64,000 bases of DNA from positions 1-64,000 of the forward strand of contig JABYQS010000128.1 of assembly GCA_022592435.1 (NCBI GenBank), in the 5' to 3' direction. Under the pieces are notes generated by a model. That model did no database searches. It was not told where the DNA came from and saw nothing but the letters and a program-made list of their open reading frames with translations. A program made the translations under genes and the position numbers. This DNA is from Cerioporus squamosus (Eukaryota > Basidiomycota > Agaricomycetes > Polyporales > Polyporaceae). Positions 1-12,219 of this stretch are shown here, in pieces (the first letter of the stretch is position 1; every line of letters starts with the position of its first letter).

Positions 1-300
1 TATCTAAAACCTTGCGCGTAACTCCCTTACACTTGCCACAATAGGTCTATGATCCTTCCAAATTTGCCTAAACGAGACTTTCCTTGGAGGCTTACCGTCT
101 CGTAAACGTAAAGTATCCCACCTGGCCGAATCAAGCAATGTTATCTATTTTGCCAGGATTTCAGCAGGGCGGAAAGGATGCGTCCGATGCAGTGAGGCGT
201 TCGAACACTTCAGGCGCCCACCAGTACATGATTATTTATTTATGTAGCACCTCACGGGTCGCACGCCACCCGTAGTACGCACCACTAGTTATCCCTCGTT
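1..300. other. Left flank, no gene seen
   Basis: AT-richer than the coding blocks. I see no conserved protein segment. It may be the promoter of the family-A gene that begins near 301. Confidence 0.4.
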
Positions 301-3300
301 ATGCCGTGCTCGCCTCAACATACCCTCTCCGTGCAAGCTGAAATCACCGGGTTACGCCTGCACATCCTGGATGCTGCCGCGAAGTGGCCTACGCCTGAGA
401 TTAGGACGCTGTCACGATACTTAGAAACGCCCGAAACTGGCATAGCGTCTCCCCATCCTGACAGCGGTACACATCCCAGGGCGTCCAGCACAAGTAAGTC
501 TGCAAGATGATCGAAATGTGTCTGTCAATCACATACTCACGTTCGGGAAGTATCCTTGCAGGAGCACGCATCCATGATTGAATCTGTTCATGCTTATCTG
601 CCTATATGGCAGCGCAAGCACCAGTCTGGGCACATTCCCTGGATGATGCTGCTGTCATCGTTGCTAAGAGAGACAATTCAGGACGTTCATATCTTGTACG
701 CAGTCTCTCTGTGATTCTTCCGCCTCTTCTCATGCATCGTCAACTCCGCAGCTCCGATCGTCCTCACTTCGATCCTTGCCGCACAGCAAACTTGGATGTC
801 AACGGATCACCTGGGAAAGAAATCAGGCTGATAGCGATGTTACCATTTGGTCCAGGTCGGTTACTGGCCACCCTTCATCTACTTAAACCTGACTGGGTTG
901 CAGAGCCAGACAACCAAAGGCCCCCTTCTCCACGGCTTCCAGTAAACGACGATTCCCACAGCGTCTGTATCACTCCGAGTCGTCCAGCCGTGCGCGTGAC
1001 TGGCGATTGCGACGACGAGTTGGCTCCCATCGAATGCCATCGTTCAGAGAATGCCTCTGCAGGCTCTGGATCAAGGTCTTGCAAAATTGACGAAGAGAAA
1101 GTGTTGGATCCCGACGTGGACCTCGGTGCAAGCTGTTCCATAGCGGGCTCAGGTATGTCCGGGTCATGTCATTCCCGTTTCCGTTTGTTCACTATCCACC
1201 CCATCCAGCGAACGGAGACGGCAATTCCAATTCTGAGCTTGAAGAATGTTCTTGTACAGCCCCCAGTGTTCTCGAGGCATCGCTATGGGCAACCTCCAGG
1301 GCTCGGGGTCCGCTTGCGACAATGTGTTGCATATCGGTCGAGGAGGATATCCTATCGTTACTGAATATCGCCTTTCAGGTGTCCGAGTTCGATACCCCTG
1401 TCATCGGATTGTCCTTCAGCGATGCTGAACGAAGCAGTCAGTCAGTATGCCAAGTATTGTTTGGATGGGTTGAACGGGGACTCGACACCGACGCGGTGAG
1501 TGGAAGCATCGTCTGTTCGCGTCGTCTACCTCATGGTCTTGGCAGATAGTCCGTCATGTTGCGATACGGCAGCAAGACTCTGCGATGCCGCCGCCGCCGA
1601 TGCGTCGGGATGACACTTTCAGACTTGAGGAGCCACAAGATGGTATTGCTCTAGCCCGCTTCATAGTACAGGCAGGCACCCACTTGGAACAGATCTGTAG
1701 GGCGAAGAACCTCAGCAACGAGCACGGTACGGGACACGACCTATGGTCTCCTGACGTTTACGTGGAGGACTCGCGCATCATGATGTGGAGTCAGGAGGTT
1801 GCGGGGCATCAGTAAGTTAGACTCCTTGCCTTGTGTAAGACATTCTGAACCAATCCGGTGCTTGACCAGGGAGACGGAGCCGCGGATACAACGGTAATGC
1901 TTCAAGCGCCCATAGTGTGTTCTCATCGTCGCTAATACTTTGTCGCAACTCAGCTTTCCCTGGGCATATGAGCCGAACCAAACGTGAGTACCGTGTCCTG
2001 CGACTGGAGGATACTGTTGCACACGAGGCTAATTCAACTATCGTAGCTCTGGAGAGAACGAGTATCCCAATTCAGAGAACCCTGGCCTTGTGGAGTGGTC
2101 TCTTGATCAACATGTGCTCCCCGTTCCATCACCTCCTTGGTTTGGCAACGATCAAGTTCCATTCCTTGACGACCACAGGATACCAGAGCAGTTGGTGGAG
2201 TATCTTTCCTGTGCGTCTGGAGAACTTGTACCGGTCAGTCCCCATGGCCCGAAATCTCTTCTTGGCGTATATGATGACTCACACGGTGACCGTCTGCAGC
2301 AACGCGAATCTGCGATCGCAGACACCGCCACCTTCACCCACACTCGTCATAATCTTCACCCCCTCACTGCAATCCTCACAACATGATGTCTCTCGAAGCT
2401 CTGAGCATCGTTATCCGCGAGATGATACTTTCAGAAGGCCACGGGGACGATTTACCCTTGTCGTATCACGGTTCTGGACCGTCCATCTATCGACCGTGGG
2501 ATGAGGTAACGAGCTGGTTCTGGGCGCGCAGTGAGTTCGATGACACGGTAGATTCAAGTTTGCGCAGTACTTATAGGTATGCATTGGTCGAGACGTCCCT
2601 TTGCTTGCTCATAATTATACTCATCGCTCATGACCACAGGGGCTGCTCAGATGTCCATCTTTCTCGCTGTGTCGAGTTCGACGACTGGGTGCGCGTGCAA
2701 CAACTTGCCATGCAAGAATCCCCGAAACTGGCATGGCGCGAAGGTCTTCTTCCCTACGACAGGTTCTACGAGGCTCTACGACGCAATACCAGGTTTTTCT
2801 CAGCAGAATTCTTTGCTGGCCTCGTCTCCTCCAATAGTAAAGAGGACCTAAGTAGAACGGACGAGGTCGAAACGACGATGAAGCAGGTCTTTGGCGTTGC
2901 GGATAGCATTCGAGAGATGAGAGCGTGGCTGTCCGAAAATTTCAAGGATATTGAAGGTGTTCGAGCGGAGAGCGACGCAATCGCCGCTGAGTGTCGCCAG
3001 CGTCTGGCTCGGTATCCTGCACGCGCGACCTTGGAGGGTGCAGTAACCGTAGAACTCGAAGACGTCGCGGACCATCTGCGCTCCATCGAAGGCGCCAGCG
3101 GCGCCGAGGATCTCATGGGCACGCTCTCTTTCTTCAGGAGTCATGGGGGTGGAGGTGAGTGGCGAGCCTCAGTACCACCCTAGTGAGTACATATGTTGAC
3201 CATCGTACACGCAGTGCGATCCTTGTCCTTGCCACTTCTCTTGATCACGCATCAAGACTACGGCACCGCCTTGGTTGACTCAACAGTCACTGAACAAAGG

Positions 3301-3725
3301 TTGGCCTGCGTCAGCGCCGTACGCTTCCTAGCTGCGCTTGGGATCACCGACTTCCCAATATACGGTTTAGCTACGTATGGCCGTTTCGGCGTCGCTTGCC
3401 AAGCGTGGTACTCGACAGCACATCAGGTACGTCAGAACATTCGGACAGAAATGGGCGTTTTCATATTCTGGTTTGACAGTGCTGCTATATCGTGGACTGC
3501 GACATTCTCAAACACCGGTTCGACTTGTCCAAGGAAGGGGAAGTTGTTCGCTTTGTCGGATTCCTCTCCAACATCGAAGAGCATGCCAAAGAACTAGAGA
3601 GGCGCTTTGAAGACATCCGGCCGACGCTCATGCAGAGGCTCTGCACGCCAGAAGGACGCGTCTCGCTTCTTTGGACCATGGATTCGCAGATTGCGGAATA
3701 CGACATTCAAGAGGAGTTACCTTGA
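301..3725 (+). CDS. Family-A/B/C protein, copy A (function unknown)
   Basis: I do not recognise the function. The gene is defined by colinear similarity to two other loci here (copy B at 46432-48807, copy C from 61051). Matching blocks in order: an N-terminal block around a KWPTPEIRTLSRYL-like segment (about 370-420); a block around 630-690 (IPWMMLLSSLLRETI); an acidic Ser-rich stretch (about 960-1130); a DTPVIGLSF block (about 1395); an EEPQDGIALARF block (about 1630); a WSLDQHVL block (about 2095); a WDEVTSWFWARSEF block (about 2495); a block with RLACVSAVRFLAALGI and FPIYGLATYGR (about 3300-3380); and a C-terminal RFDLS...EVVRFVGFL segment with a coiled-coil-like tail (about 3515-3610). 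The blocks lie in different frames joined by plausible short GT-AG introns. The start at 301 rests on the aligned N-terminal block. Copy A is the most divergent of the three. No catalytic motif, signal peptide or membrane segment is visible. Exact exon joins are not fixed. Confidence 0.55.
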
Positions 3726-4418
3726 GCTGCGATTTGGGAGGGGCGGGGGAAGTAGCAGCGACGCGATCGCGACTGTCTAACTTGGAGTCAGGTCGCATAG
3801 CTTACACCGCCGGGCCCCGGCAATGATCATGATACAGAACCATGGCGTTCGGCGCAGTATCTAGCTACATCCATCCCAATATAAGCGAGGAGGAGGAGTG
3901 TCATACCCGAGCTCGTCACTTTCACTGGGGTGGACGTCGAAACTTCACGCACGCGAACTTCAACGGTCGCGGGCTCTCGGTCTACTTCGAGGTCCATCCC
4001 CGGTATGAGGCTATCCCAGTGAGTGTGATATGCTTTTACTGGAGGCGGCGCACCATTCAGAGATGAATATCATGCACTGCACGCATTACTGGTGAACTGT
4101 TGAAGTTCGCGGCTAACGGGACATGTACTTACTTGCTACCTCGATGTTAGTAAGCTGCAGCTAGTCGTGGGAAACTGAAGTTAGGGACGACAGCCGCTGT
4201 ATATCGCAACGAGCATCAAACGAGCATCCATGTTCCTCGTTGACGACGCACGACCTCGCGCGACCTGCAGATCCAACATATCCACTGGGAGCGCAAGCGG
4301 CACCCTCTGTAACTCAGGTCATATGTTGAAGCCGATATTCCACTGGTATGTGCTTGGTTTCACGTCGAGGATCTCGATACTCACACCTTGTTCACACCAC
4401 CTCTGCGTTCTAGAGACA
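3726..4418. other. Intergenic, HET1 upstream region
   Basis: A 74-codon open frame at 3842-4066 (+) has no recognisable similarity and I do not call it. Otherwise this is the region between copy A and the HET gene. Confidence 0.4.
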
Positions 4419-5954
4419 ATGTGGCTGCTGAACACCACGTCCGGCGAGCTTAGATGGTTCCCTAAACTACCGGAAGAGGGCTATCTGATCTTGTCACACG
4501 TATGGATGGACGAGGAGCAAACCTTCCAGGACGTGCAGAGATATAAGATGGCCGGCGGTCTGTCTGCGGCTTCCTCGAAGATACGCGATTGCTGCGCCTT
4601 TGCTCGACGACGAGGATACAACTGGGCATGGATCGACACATGCTGCATCGACAAGACAAGCAGCGCCGAGCTCTCAGAGGCGATCAACTCCATGTTCGTC
4701 TGGTACCGCGAAGCGGATGAATGCATCGCATTCCTCCAGGACGTCGACGAGGCGGATGACCCGTATGGCAAGGACTCTCTGTTTCGCAAGAGCAGGTGGT
4801 ACACCCGAGGCTGGACACTGCAGGAGCTCATAGCCCCACGTCGCCTGGTTTTCGTCTCGAAGAACTGGCGCGTTATCGGAACAAAGAGGAGCCTGGCCGA
4901 CCTAGTCGAAGAGATCACGAATGTCGACTTCGACGTTCTCACCTACAGACGGACTCACGCGCGGGTCAGCGTTGCCCGGCGCATGTCTTGGGCGGCGAAT
5001 CGCCAGACAACGCGTCAAGAAGACCGTGCATACTCCCTTCTCGGTATCTTCGACGTCACCATCGCCACTGTATACGGAGAGGGCAATAACGCCTTCATCA
5101 GACTGCAGGAGGAGATCATGAAGCGTATCCCGGACCAGAGCATCTTCGCTTGGGGTCCTCCGATGCTCCGCGACACCATCGCGTTCTCCCGTTCGGTGGC
5201 CTCTCCGGGAAAACGCCACCTACGGGCCTTGCTCAGCATTTCCCCAGACTCATTCGCCAGCTCCTCTGAAGTTGTACCGGTACCACCGGAGACCCTATCG
5301 AAGCGGCTGGGTGTCAAGGTCCCACCTCTGCACTTCACCCTCACAAGCTACGGGATGCACGCCTGGATGCCGATGATGAAGGCTCCCGGGAGCCCTTCAG
5401 ACAAGCCGGTGTGGCTGGCGTTTCTTGCCTGCGCGGACGGCGGGGGGAACCTTGTTGCTCTCATCCTGCAAACACAATCGGAGGAGACGGAGGACCGCTT
5501 CTTCGTCGGCGTTTCCGTCTTCGTCGCTCAGCAGCTTGACACCGGCGCTATCCACTGCGATGACTACCGGTCGGTCTCGCTTGATCTGGTGCCTGGGAGA
5601 ACGTTCCCGTGGAGCTCCTCTGCAGCGAAGATGCGGGAGGTGCACATTCCCCATCGTCTAGACACGCACAACTTTGACTGCGCCCACGACGCGAAGAAGC
5701 CCGCGAGGGACAAGAGGCGGTGGTCGGGCATCATCACGGCTCCGTGTGAGGTAGTCCTTCCTGCCTGGCATGTCCAGAAGCTGTCGAGGGAGGACGGGTT
5801 CACCTTGGTCGCCCCTGATCCTGGAGATTCGTCGCTCTTCTTTGAGGATGCGCGTTACGAACCCCAGGAGCTACACCTAGCCCATGCGGCGTCCGGAGAG
5901 GACATCCTTGTAACACTTTCCCCGTGCCCAACAAGTGAAGGTTCGTCTGTTTGA
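4419..5954 (+). CDS. HET-domain protein 1
   Basis: Probable heterokaryon-incompatibility (HET, PF06985-type) protein of about 511 aa in one exon. The chosen start gives MWLLNTTSGELRWF, the usual beginning of basidiomycete HET proteins; an upstream in-frame ATG at 4230 gives an untypical extension. HET landmarks in order: LSHVW (about residue 27), CAFARRRGYNWAWIDTCCID (about 62-81), SSAELSEAINSMFVWY, SRWYTRGWTLQELIAP (about 125-140), then EDRAYSLLGIFDV and TVYGEGNNAFIRLQEEI. The C-terminal half (about residues 245-511) is a lineage-type domain shared with HET2 at 36127-38242. HET proteins act in non-self recognition after cell fusion and can trigger cell death; the role of this copy is inference. 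The frame is intact, unlike HET2. Confidence 0.85.
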   Translation: MWLLNTTSGELRWFPKLPEEGYLILSHVWMDEEQTFQDVQRYKMAGGLSAASSKIRDCCAFARRRGYNWAWIDTCCIDKTSSAELSEAINSMFVWYREADECIAFLQDVDEADDPYGKDSLFRKSRWYTRGWTLQELIAPRRLVFVSKNWRVIGTKRSLADLVEEITNVDFDVLTYRRTHARVSVARRMSWAANRQTTRQEDRAYSLLGIFDVTIATVYGEGNNAFIRLQEEIMKRIPDQSIFAWGPPMLRDTIAFSRSVASPGKRHLRALLSISPDSFASSSEVVPVPPETLSKRLGVKVPPLHFTLTSYGMHAWMPMMKAPGSPSDKPVWLAFLACADGGGNLVALILQTQSEETEDRFFVGVSVFVAQQLDTGAIHCDDYRSVSLDLVPGRTFPWSSSAAKMREVHIPHRLDTHNFDCAHDAKKPARDKRRWSGIITAPCEVVLPAWHVQKLSREDGFTLVAPDPGDSSLFFEDARYEPQELHLAHAASGEDILVTLSPCPTSEGSSV

Positions 5955-6844
5955 AACGTGACTCAGCTCCGACGCGTACTTAAAGCAGACACCTGCAGCG
6001 TTCCCATACATCCATGCATCGGTCTTCCTCCGCGATCCAAACGCATCGAGTAACATGGCGCTTTCTGCGCATGGCGTCCCAGACTGTGCGTCCGAGCACG
6101 TGTCGGATTGGGCGGAGTACACAAAGCGTTTCGACCTCGGGCGGTGGATTGTCACGCTCGTGTTCGAGACACTCAACTTGCAATTCCGCGGGCTGATAGA
6201 CCGTGACCATAACGGACGCGGTTTGTACTCCCTCCACATACATGTTACTCCCAGTAGTTGCTCCGCATCCTACACTTCAGACTCGGAGAAGACGGTCAGC
6301 GTACACGAAAGACTCACCTCCTCGAAATCGTTGACACGCGCCTCATCTTTCCGCGACGAGCTTGGCAAGACTCCGAACTCCGCCGCTGGTGGGACCGGAG
6401 GATGGAGGCATGGGACGGACGCATAGGCAAGCGTCCTCCGAATATACAGATGCCGCCGTAGCTGCTTCTGCCACAAGACCGAAGTTCTCCGCAAGACTAC
6501 GTGACCTTGCGATGGATTTGGTCTCGAGACCATTGTCATAGACGATGCCAGTGACCGGAATGGTGGAACTTGAATGCGTTCGTAGGGCACCTGCAACTCT
6601 CAGTGGAACGGGCCTAACATGACGTGTTCACAGACGCACTACGCGCAGGACGCGGGAAAGCAACGACCACGGGGATCAAACGCAGTCGACACCGGTAAGA
6701 GATACTGTGATCTATTCAGTTCGTGACCGCCTACAGAACTGACGAGCGCATGGGTACATTAGGATTACATGGTCCGCACAGACACTGTCTCTGCTGTCGT
6801 ACACATTAGCTCCTTTCAGCGCGAGACATGTGTTTGCGCGTCTC
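5955..6844. other. Intergenic, no supported gene
   Basis: Overlapping short open frames at 6014-6461 on both strands resemble no family I know and share no blocks with neighbours. Probably the 3' flanks of HET1 and of the convergent secreted-protein gene. Confidence 0.4.
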
Positions 6845-8053
6845 TTATGAGTGAGCCACCCTGTCATGGACGAATATGAGCTGTAGAGCATCACGACATG
6901 CCAACCAAGGATAGCACGCACCCGACTTCCCAGAGCCCATCGCTCGGAATGCAAAGACCTTCGGACGAGACAGGTTGTGTAGGCGGCAGACACGTGCTGC
7001 CCGCGGCAGAGGCGACTTGTGCCTGAGAGGTGAGTACCGGAGTTCAGTACGAGAGCGCTGTCAAGTATGTGTAACCGGCTTGCTCACCAACGACAGCCAG
7101 CAGTAAGTCAGCGACTCTGGGCTAACGTTCTCGAAGAAGAACCTGCAGGTTCCGAAGGAGATTGTCTGAACGTGGTTGGGCTCGACCGTGAAGTTCGGAT
7201 CTGCGCAACTAGGTGAGTGTCGGCAATCTACAAATCAACCAAGTACAACGCACCTATCTGGCCGTTGAGAATAGTGACCGTGTTGACGAGTTGTTGACAA
7301 TCGTCGGTGGTGGGCGGGAGACGGCCCACTTCGCCGCAAACCGTCGTGCCTGAGGTTTACTGAGGTAAGGCTCTGCACAAGCTAGGAACGAGACCAAGAC
7401 TCACAAATCTCCCCACATACGTTCGTAGCAGTCGAGCTCGGGCTCGCGGCGGTGATCGTCTCGGTAACCGTAGCGGTTGCAGTGTCGGTCTCGCTCTCAA
7501 CGATCGTAGTCGCGCTCGTCTCAGTGGACACCTCTGTCACAGTCGCCGTGTCCGTTGCCGTGGTCGTGGCGACGCTCACGGAGACGGAGGTCACTGTCGA
7601 GGTAGTCGTTGTAGCCGTCGTCACTGTCTTCGTCGTCACCGCCGTGGTCTTCTTGGGCGGCTTGGGCGGGCTGGGTTTGACCGGCGGGCAATCTGGGAAG
7701 AACCACCACAAGAGGCCATCTAGCCAGCCAAGGATGCCGCCTCCGCCCTTGTGCGCAGAGACGAACGGAGAGGTCTGCGTAGCCGCGCAGGAGAACTTGG
7801 TGAGTTCCAGAGTCGTGTTTCCCACTACAAACGAGGACGTCGAGACCACTGTCGGGGACGACCCTGGGCAGATACTGTCCGCGTCCGCGCCGGTCCCATT
7901 GCCAGAGACAAGCTGCCTGCGAACTGCTTATACCAGTCAGCACAATCCTGCAAAAAGATGGCATGACATACCGTTGTAAGAGGGCATCGCGAGCGCAGTA
8001 GTGCTCAGGACAGCCGCAAGGACGACGAGCAGGACGGAGAACGTCTTTGCCAT
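6845..8053 (-). CDS. Secreted cysteine-containing protein, paralog SP1 (Thr-rich linker)
   Basis: Probable secreted or wall-associated protein of unknown function, first of four paralogs here. Exon 1 (8053-7972) encodes a signal peptide (MAKTFSVLLVVLAAVLSTTA). A 48-nt phase-1 intron (7971-7924) follows, then VRRQLVSGNGTG with a dibasic RR that could be a Kex2 site. Next comes an N-domain with DSICPG, VVGNTTLELTKFSC, a hydrophobic Trp-rich patch (ILGWLDGLLWWFF), a long Thr/Ser/Val-rich stalk likely to be O-glycosylated, then VCGEIC. The C-domain contains LPPTTDDCQQLVN, TILNGQI, HVQTISFGTCRFFFENV, YCWLSL, TCLPPTQPV and GLWEVG. After a last intron the protein ends GVAHS-stop, exactly as in SP4. 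The repetitive stalk leaves long open frames on the opposite strand, which are not genes. A TATA box lies about 95 bp upstream. Confidence 0.75.
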
Positions 8054-8148
8054 GCTTGGTCTTTGGAGTCTGTCAGTGTGCGGGAGGGTCTAGGAACGCA
8101 CAAGGGTCTTCCCTGTCCGCTGTGGATTGCTGGTGGTTCATGGCGCCA

Positions 8149-8156
8149 TATATATA
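8149..8156 (-). promoter_or_regulatory. TATA box of SP1
   Basis: Minus-strand TATATATA about 95 bp before the SP1 ATG. All four SP genes have a TATA-like element 50-125 bp upstream, which fits inducible transcription. Confidence 0.5.
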
Positions 8157-8159
8157 GGT

Positions 8160-9706
8160 GAAAGACAGCTGACCTCCTCACGGTATGCCATGGCTCTTAC
8201 GCGCCCAGTGTCTTCATGAGACACGAAGAGAAGATCATGCACAATGCCTGGTTGACATGATGGCTTCTCAGCCAGGGGCAAGGGGAAGTCGATGAACGTC
8301 TTGAGTTGTGCGGCGTGAACGGGGTTTCAACCTGGGCTCTCAGATTTCCGATGTTGGGCAACGTGTGGTCGCACTGTCGACTTCTATAGGGAAAAGCGAT
8401 CCCATCCCGCTGAGTCCACGGAGCTGCATTCCGCACAGTGCACGCTGCCGAAGAACGTAATGCCGATTTGCATCCCACATCGAGGCCTCAATTCTCCGAA
8501 GTGCGGGGCATAGGCTCTCGGAGGCTGTTCGCAATTCATAAGAGGGTGTTGGAAGAGCGGTGAACATGGCGGAAAGAGTCGATCCTAGTCTCGTCCTTTT
8601 CTGGCCGGAGATGGGGCAGATACCATGGCCGAAGAGACATACAACATCGCTTACGGGAGGAATTCCTCTAACACCGCTGTAGACGGTACCTGACTGATCC
8701 ACGATAGCCTGGCACCGCCTAGGTGTGGCAACTGCATGAGAGCGACATCGCATCGGACACCAGAGCATTCAAGAAATCACTCAGAAATCCGGGATACGTT
8801 CAACTGCCAGTGCTGCCGAACGAGAAGGATTACTTATTGAATCGGAGCTTGACAGACTGGTCTCGGCTCAAGCTTCCGCGGAAAGGATCATGCAGTGAGA
8901 CTGCGATACTTGAAGTTCCTCGCGGAGCGTTCGGAAGCATTGTCCATCGGGACTGAGCCTGAGACTGATCAAGAAGTGGCCACAATATATCCATTGTGCT
9001 GACGGCATTGCATGCTTTCAACAGAGGGAAGAACTTGAACTCATGACATTCAGCGGCATCAGAGCTGCAATCACCAAGTACCTCCTTTGATCGACAGAGG
9101 GTCGAGCCGGGCCTCGGATGCGGACATGGGGCGATTATCTCCGCACTCGAAAAGCGGCAGAAGGAGCGAATCTGTCCAGGGAGTTGATTGACCGGTGAGA
9201 CTCAGGCACGGAAGGGACACGAGCAACGGCGGAGCGCGCCATGGGTACGTACCTCAATATACCGTCCTGAGCCCCTGCTCGGCTTGTCTGGCAGGGGATG
9301 CAGAACCAATGCATTCATTGCAATAAACCGGGGCTGATTGTAGCTTGACTCAACACGTTGCAGTGTGCACCGTGCGTTGATGGAGAAGACGGTAGCGTCT
9401 TGGCACTATTTGCCACCAAAAAGGTTCGGTGCTGTTGGGGATAGAGAATGTTTGACCATGCATCGACAGCCTGAGATTTGTCTACAGGACGTCGGCCAGA
9501 CACCACCCGCCGCATAGCCACAACTAGCGATTCATCCATCCATATTAGCCACAAGCAGATCAAATCACATTGACAAACGATTGTGACAATATTCGGGGAG
9601 TAACGGTACATATATAACAGGCGAAGAGCTCCACAGAACGGAAAGGAAAGGTTGCTCTCGAGCACTATGGCTTAAGCGTGCTCGACGCTGAAAAGACCAA
9701 AGCGCA
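8160..9706. other. Intergenic between SP1 and SP2
   Basis: About 1.5 kb. A 142-codon open frame (8340-8768, -) lacks recognisable motifs or family blocks. I see no SP-family remnant, RNA gene or mobile element. Confidence 0.4.
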
Positions 9707-11094
9707 TCAGCATTTCTGTGATCATACAACAGTCGAGGGAATGTCAGCAAGAAGACTCACATCACACGCCACAGTCCATCGTTCGGGATGCAGATGCCCT
9801 CCGAGTTGATGGGCTGGGTGGGCGGAAGACAAGCAGCAGCGGCTTGAGACGCGGCTTGTGCCTATGTCACACAATCCCGGATCAGTCCTGTAACTGGCAC
9901 GGCACGAATAGGGGGAACACTCACGAAGGAGAGCCAGCAAGAGGACATCGGCTGGGGCGAGACGTTCTCGAAGGAGAACCGGCAGGTGCCAAATTCAATC
10001 GTCTGCACGTGGTTCGGGTCGACCTCGAAGTTCGGGGCTGTCATAGAACGGGGATTGCGGGGTGATTAGCAATTAGCGTACAGCTCGGGACCTATCAGCC
10101 GGAGTTTCGGAGGACAAAGGAGCGTGAGACGGGAGGGTGATGGAAGCAGGGGTATGAGTAACGAATGGGACGCAGCCATGTGGAGGGAGACAATAGTGCG
10201 CGAACAGAGTGTGCAGCGTAGAAAAGGGGAAGATGGAAGGTATATGAAGTACCGTGCGAAGAGCGCGCACAGAACGCGATGATGGACAGCAGGAAAGTGG
10301 CCTAGGCAGGAGAGGCACTCACGAATAGAACCATTCAGAATGTTGACCGAGTTCACGAGGGCAGCGCAGTCGTCGGTCGTCGGAGGAAGCACGCCGCTGT
10401 CTGCACACACGTTCGAGCCTGTGAAGGGAAACCCGGTTCAGCTCGCCTCACACGAACAAACTCCTGATGGCCTTGACAATTTACGCACATATCTCGCCAC
10501 AGACATTGAGAACCGAAGTTGGCGTAGAGGCGGGAGCAGACGAGGTTGAAGACGACGCAGGCGGAGCAGCGGGCGGGCTACTGTTAGGGTTAGTCCCGAC
10601 GCTGCTCGAGGACGACGGAGCAGAGGGAACGGTCTGTGTGCCTGGACCAGTTCCAAAAGTGGTCGAGAATGGCGGGGCGGCGGGAGCGGGGCTGGAGTTC
10701 GGGCTGGTCCCGGACCCGTTGCCAGTCCCACTGTTAGGGCCTGTTCCACTGTTAGGGCCACTGGGAGTTCCGCTGTTGGGGTCGCCGCTGGTGGGGCCGC
10801 TGCCGGTGTTGCCGCCCGGCGGGGTTCCGAAGAAGCTGCGGAATGGCCCGTCGCAGGAGAAGGTCTTCAGCTGCAGGGTCTTGTCCCCGACAGTGACTGA
10901 AGAAGTCTTGACGACCTGTGCTCCGGCGCAAGGCGCGGTTGACGTGTCCCGACCTGCACGAAGCCCAGTGACCATGTCAGCGATGCATGAGAAGAGAGAG
11001 AGAGTAAAGGGGGGGAGGAACACGCACGAGTGACGAGACCATAGCTGCTCGTGGCGAGCGCGAGAGAGACGAGGGTTGCGGATATGAACTTCAT
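9707..11094 (-). CDS. Secreted cysteine-containing protein, paralog SP2 (Gly/Ser/Pro/Asn linker)
   Basis: Second member of the family. The N-terminus MKFISATLVSLALATSSYG is a signal peptide, followed by an intron and then GRDTSTAPCAGAQVV and SVTVGDKTLQLKTFSC. The linker is not Thr-rich. It is a Gly/Ser/Pro/Asn low-complexity stretch containing PNSGTG-like repeats (about 10560-10810). The C-domain follows with NVCGEIC, NVCADSGVLPPTTDDC, VNILNGSI, HVQTIEFGTCRFSFENV, SCWLSF, ACLPPTQPI and ICIPNDGLWR. The intron inside the C-domain (10322-10038) is about 285 nt, against about 50-65 nt at the matching site in SP1 and SP4. The 3' end is uncertain: splicing at 9716 gives WRKC-stop at 9707, whereas reading on gives WRVM-stop near 9760. 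Neither gives the GVAHS end of SP1 and SP4. No dibasic site follows the signal peptide. Confidence 0.72.
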
Positions 11095-11145
11095 CTTTTC
11101 TGCCTTACAATGAGTCGTGGCGCGGACTACCCCCGGACGTCCACC

Positions 11146-11151
11146 TTATAA
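11146..11151 (-). promoter_or_regulatory. TATA-like element of SP2
   Basis: TTATAA in the context GGTTATAAGG on the minus strand, about 52 bp before the SP2 ATG. Confidence 0.4.
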
Positions 11152-11159
11152 CCAGTCCG

Positions 11160-12219
11160 TGTAATTGTTGAGCATCCTCAAGAGAGGATTACTAGCACCG
11201 AGCACAGGTCGGCTGTCAACAATGCAGGGGATGCGAGGGGCATGACGGCACGTCGGGACATGCGTTCCAGCTGTTTCGAGAGTTGCCCCACCAAAGTCGC
11301 TGACGAGCCAGGTATGTCGAACGTGCGGCGGCCGGGCATTCAGTAGTCATGCTCCGCTGTAGACGGCTCCTGCCTGTGTGCAGCAGATCAGGTACTAGAT
11401 GGAGATTTTGGCCTGCCCGATGTCGCACCATACACAAGGGGGAGCCGGAGCGGGAGTGCACCCGCAAGGAACACAGGGCCTCGCCCTTTTCTTCCAGGTC
11501 AATACCGCCCCTGGCGATGGAGTGGACGTCGTGTCGCGGGGAATACACGACGCATGCGACAGCGGATCGTGCCCCGGCATCGTTGCTGGTTCTCGAGGCA
11601 GTGCGCCGAAGCGTAGTCCTGTTCAACAGGGAACCTTGTTATCAAGATGGATGGCCCCAGTGCAAATGATTGGCAGCAGTACGTACTAGATGGACACCAT
11701 ACCGTGACGTCGCCCGTGCGTCCGGTTCGGAGAGCAGCCAGTCTCAGGCCGGCATATTCACGCCATCTTCCAGACAGGAGTCTGACAAGTATTGTTGTCA
11801 AGAAGAAACAGCAAGCCGAGACAGAAGCAAAATAAGATCGCGAGAGGCCAGATGACCGTAGGATGAGGAGGAAGAGGCAAGGAAGAGGCCGAGGTCATAC
11901 ATAAGCGCCGGTGTAGGGCGTACTAGTACCTTGAAAGCTTGACTAGTGCCTTCTGCGTTGAAACGTTGAGGACTGTACTCGATGTGGTCCGGGTCCTTCT
12001 TCCGGTCAGGCGGCGCAAGAAGACATCGCAGAACGTACGTTGAAGCAACCTCTCGCAGCACGCACATGGTACGAGACCATCGCACAACATCGTTTCCAAT
12101 CGAAAACAAAACCCGAGCAAAAAGCTCCATATATTGCAATATAATCTCCAAATCATACATGCCCGCCCCAACTCCAACAACTCTCTCCGCCTGATTTGGG
12201 ACCATGTAGACCGAATCGC
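11160..12219. other. Intergenic between SP2 and SP3
   Basis: About 1 kb. Short overlapping open frames on both strands have no conserved motif. No gene supported. Confidence 0.4.

Noticed and set aside
7452..7979. 175-codon plus-strand open frame rich in Val/Thr across the SP1 linker
   Set aside because: It is the complement of the repetitive Thr/Ser codons of SP1; it has no start context, introns or family support.
8340..8768. 142-codon minus-strand open frame between SP1 and SP2
   Set aside because: No homology to the SP family or to any family I know, and no splice partners; not supported.
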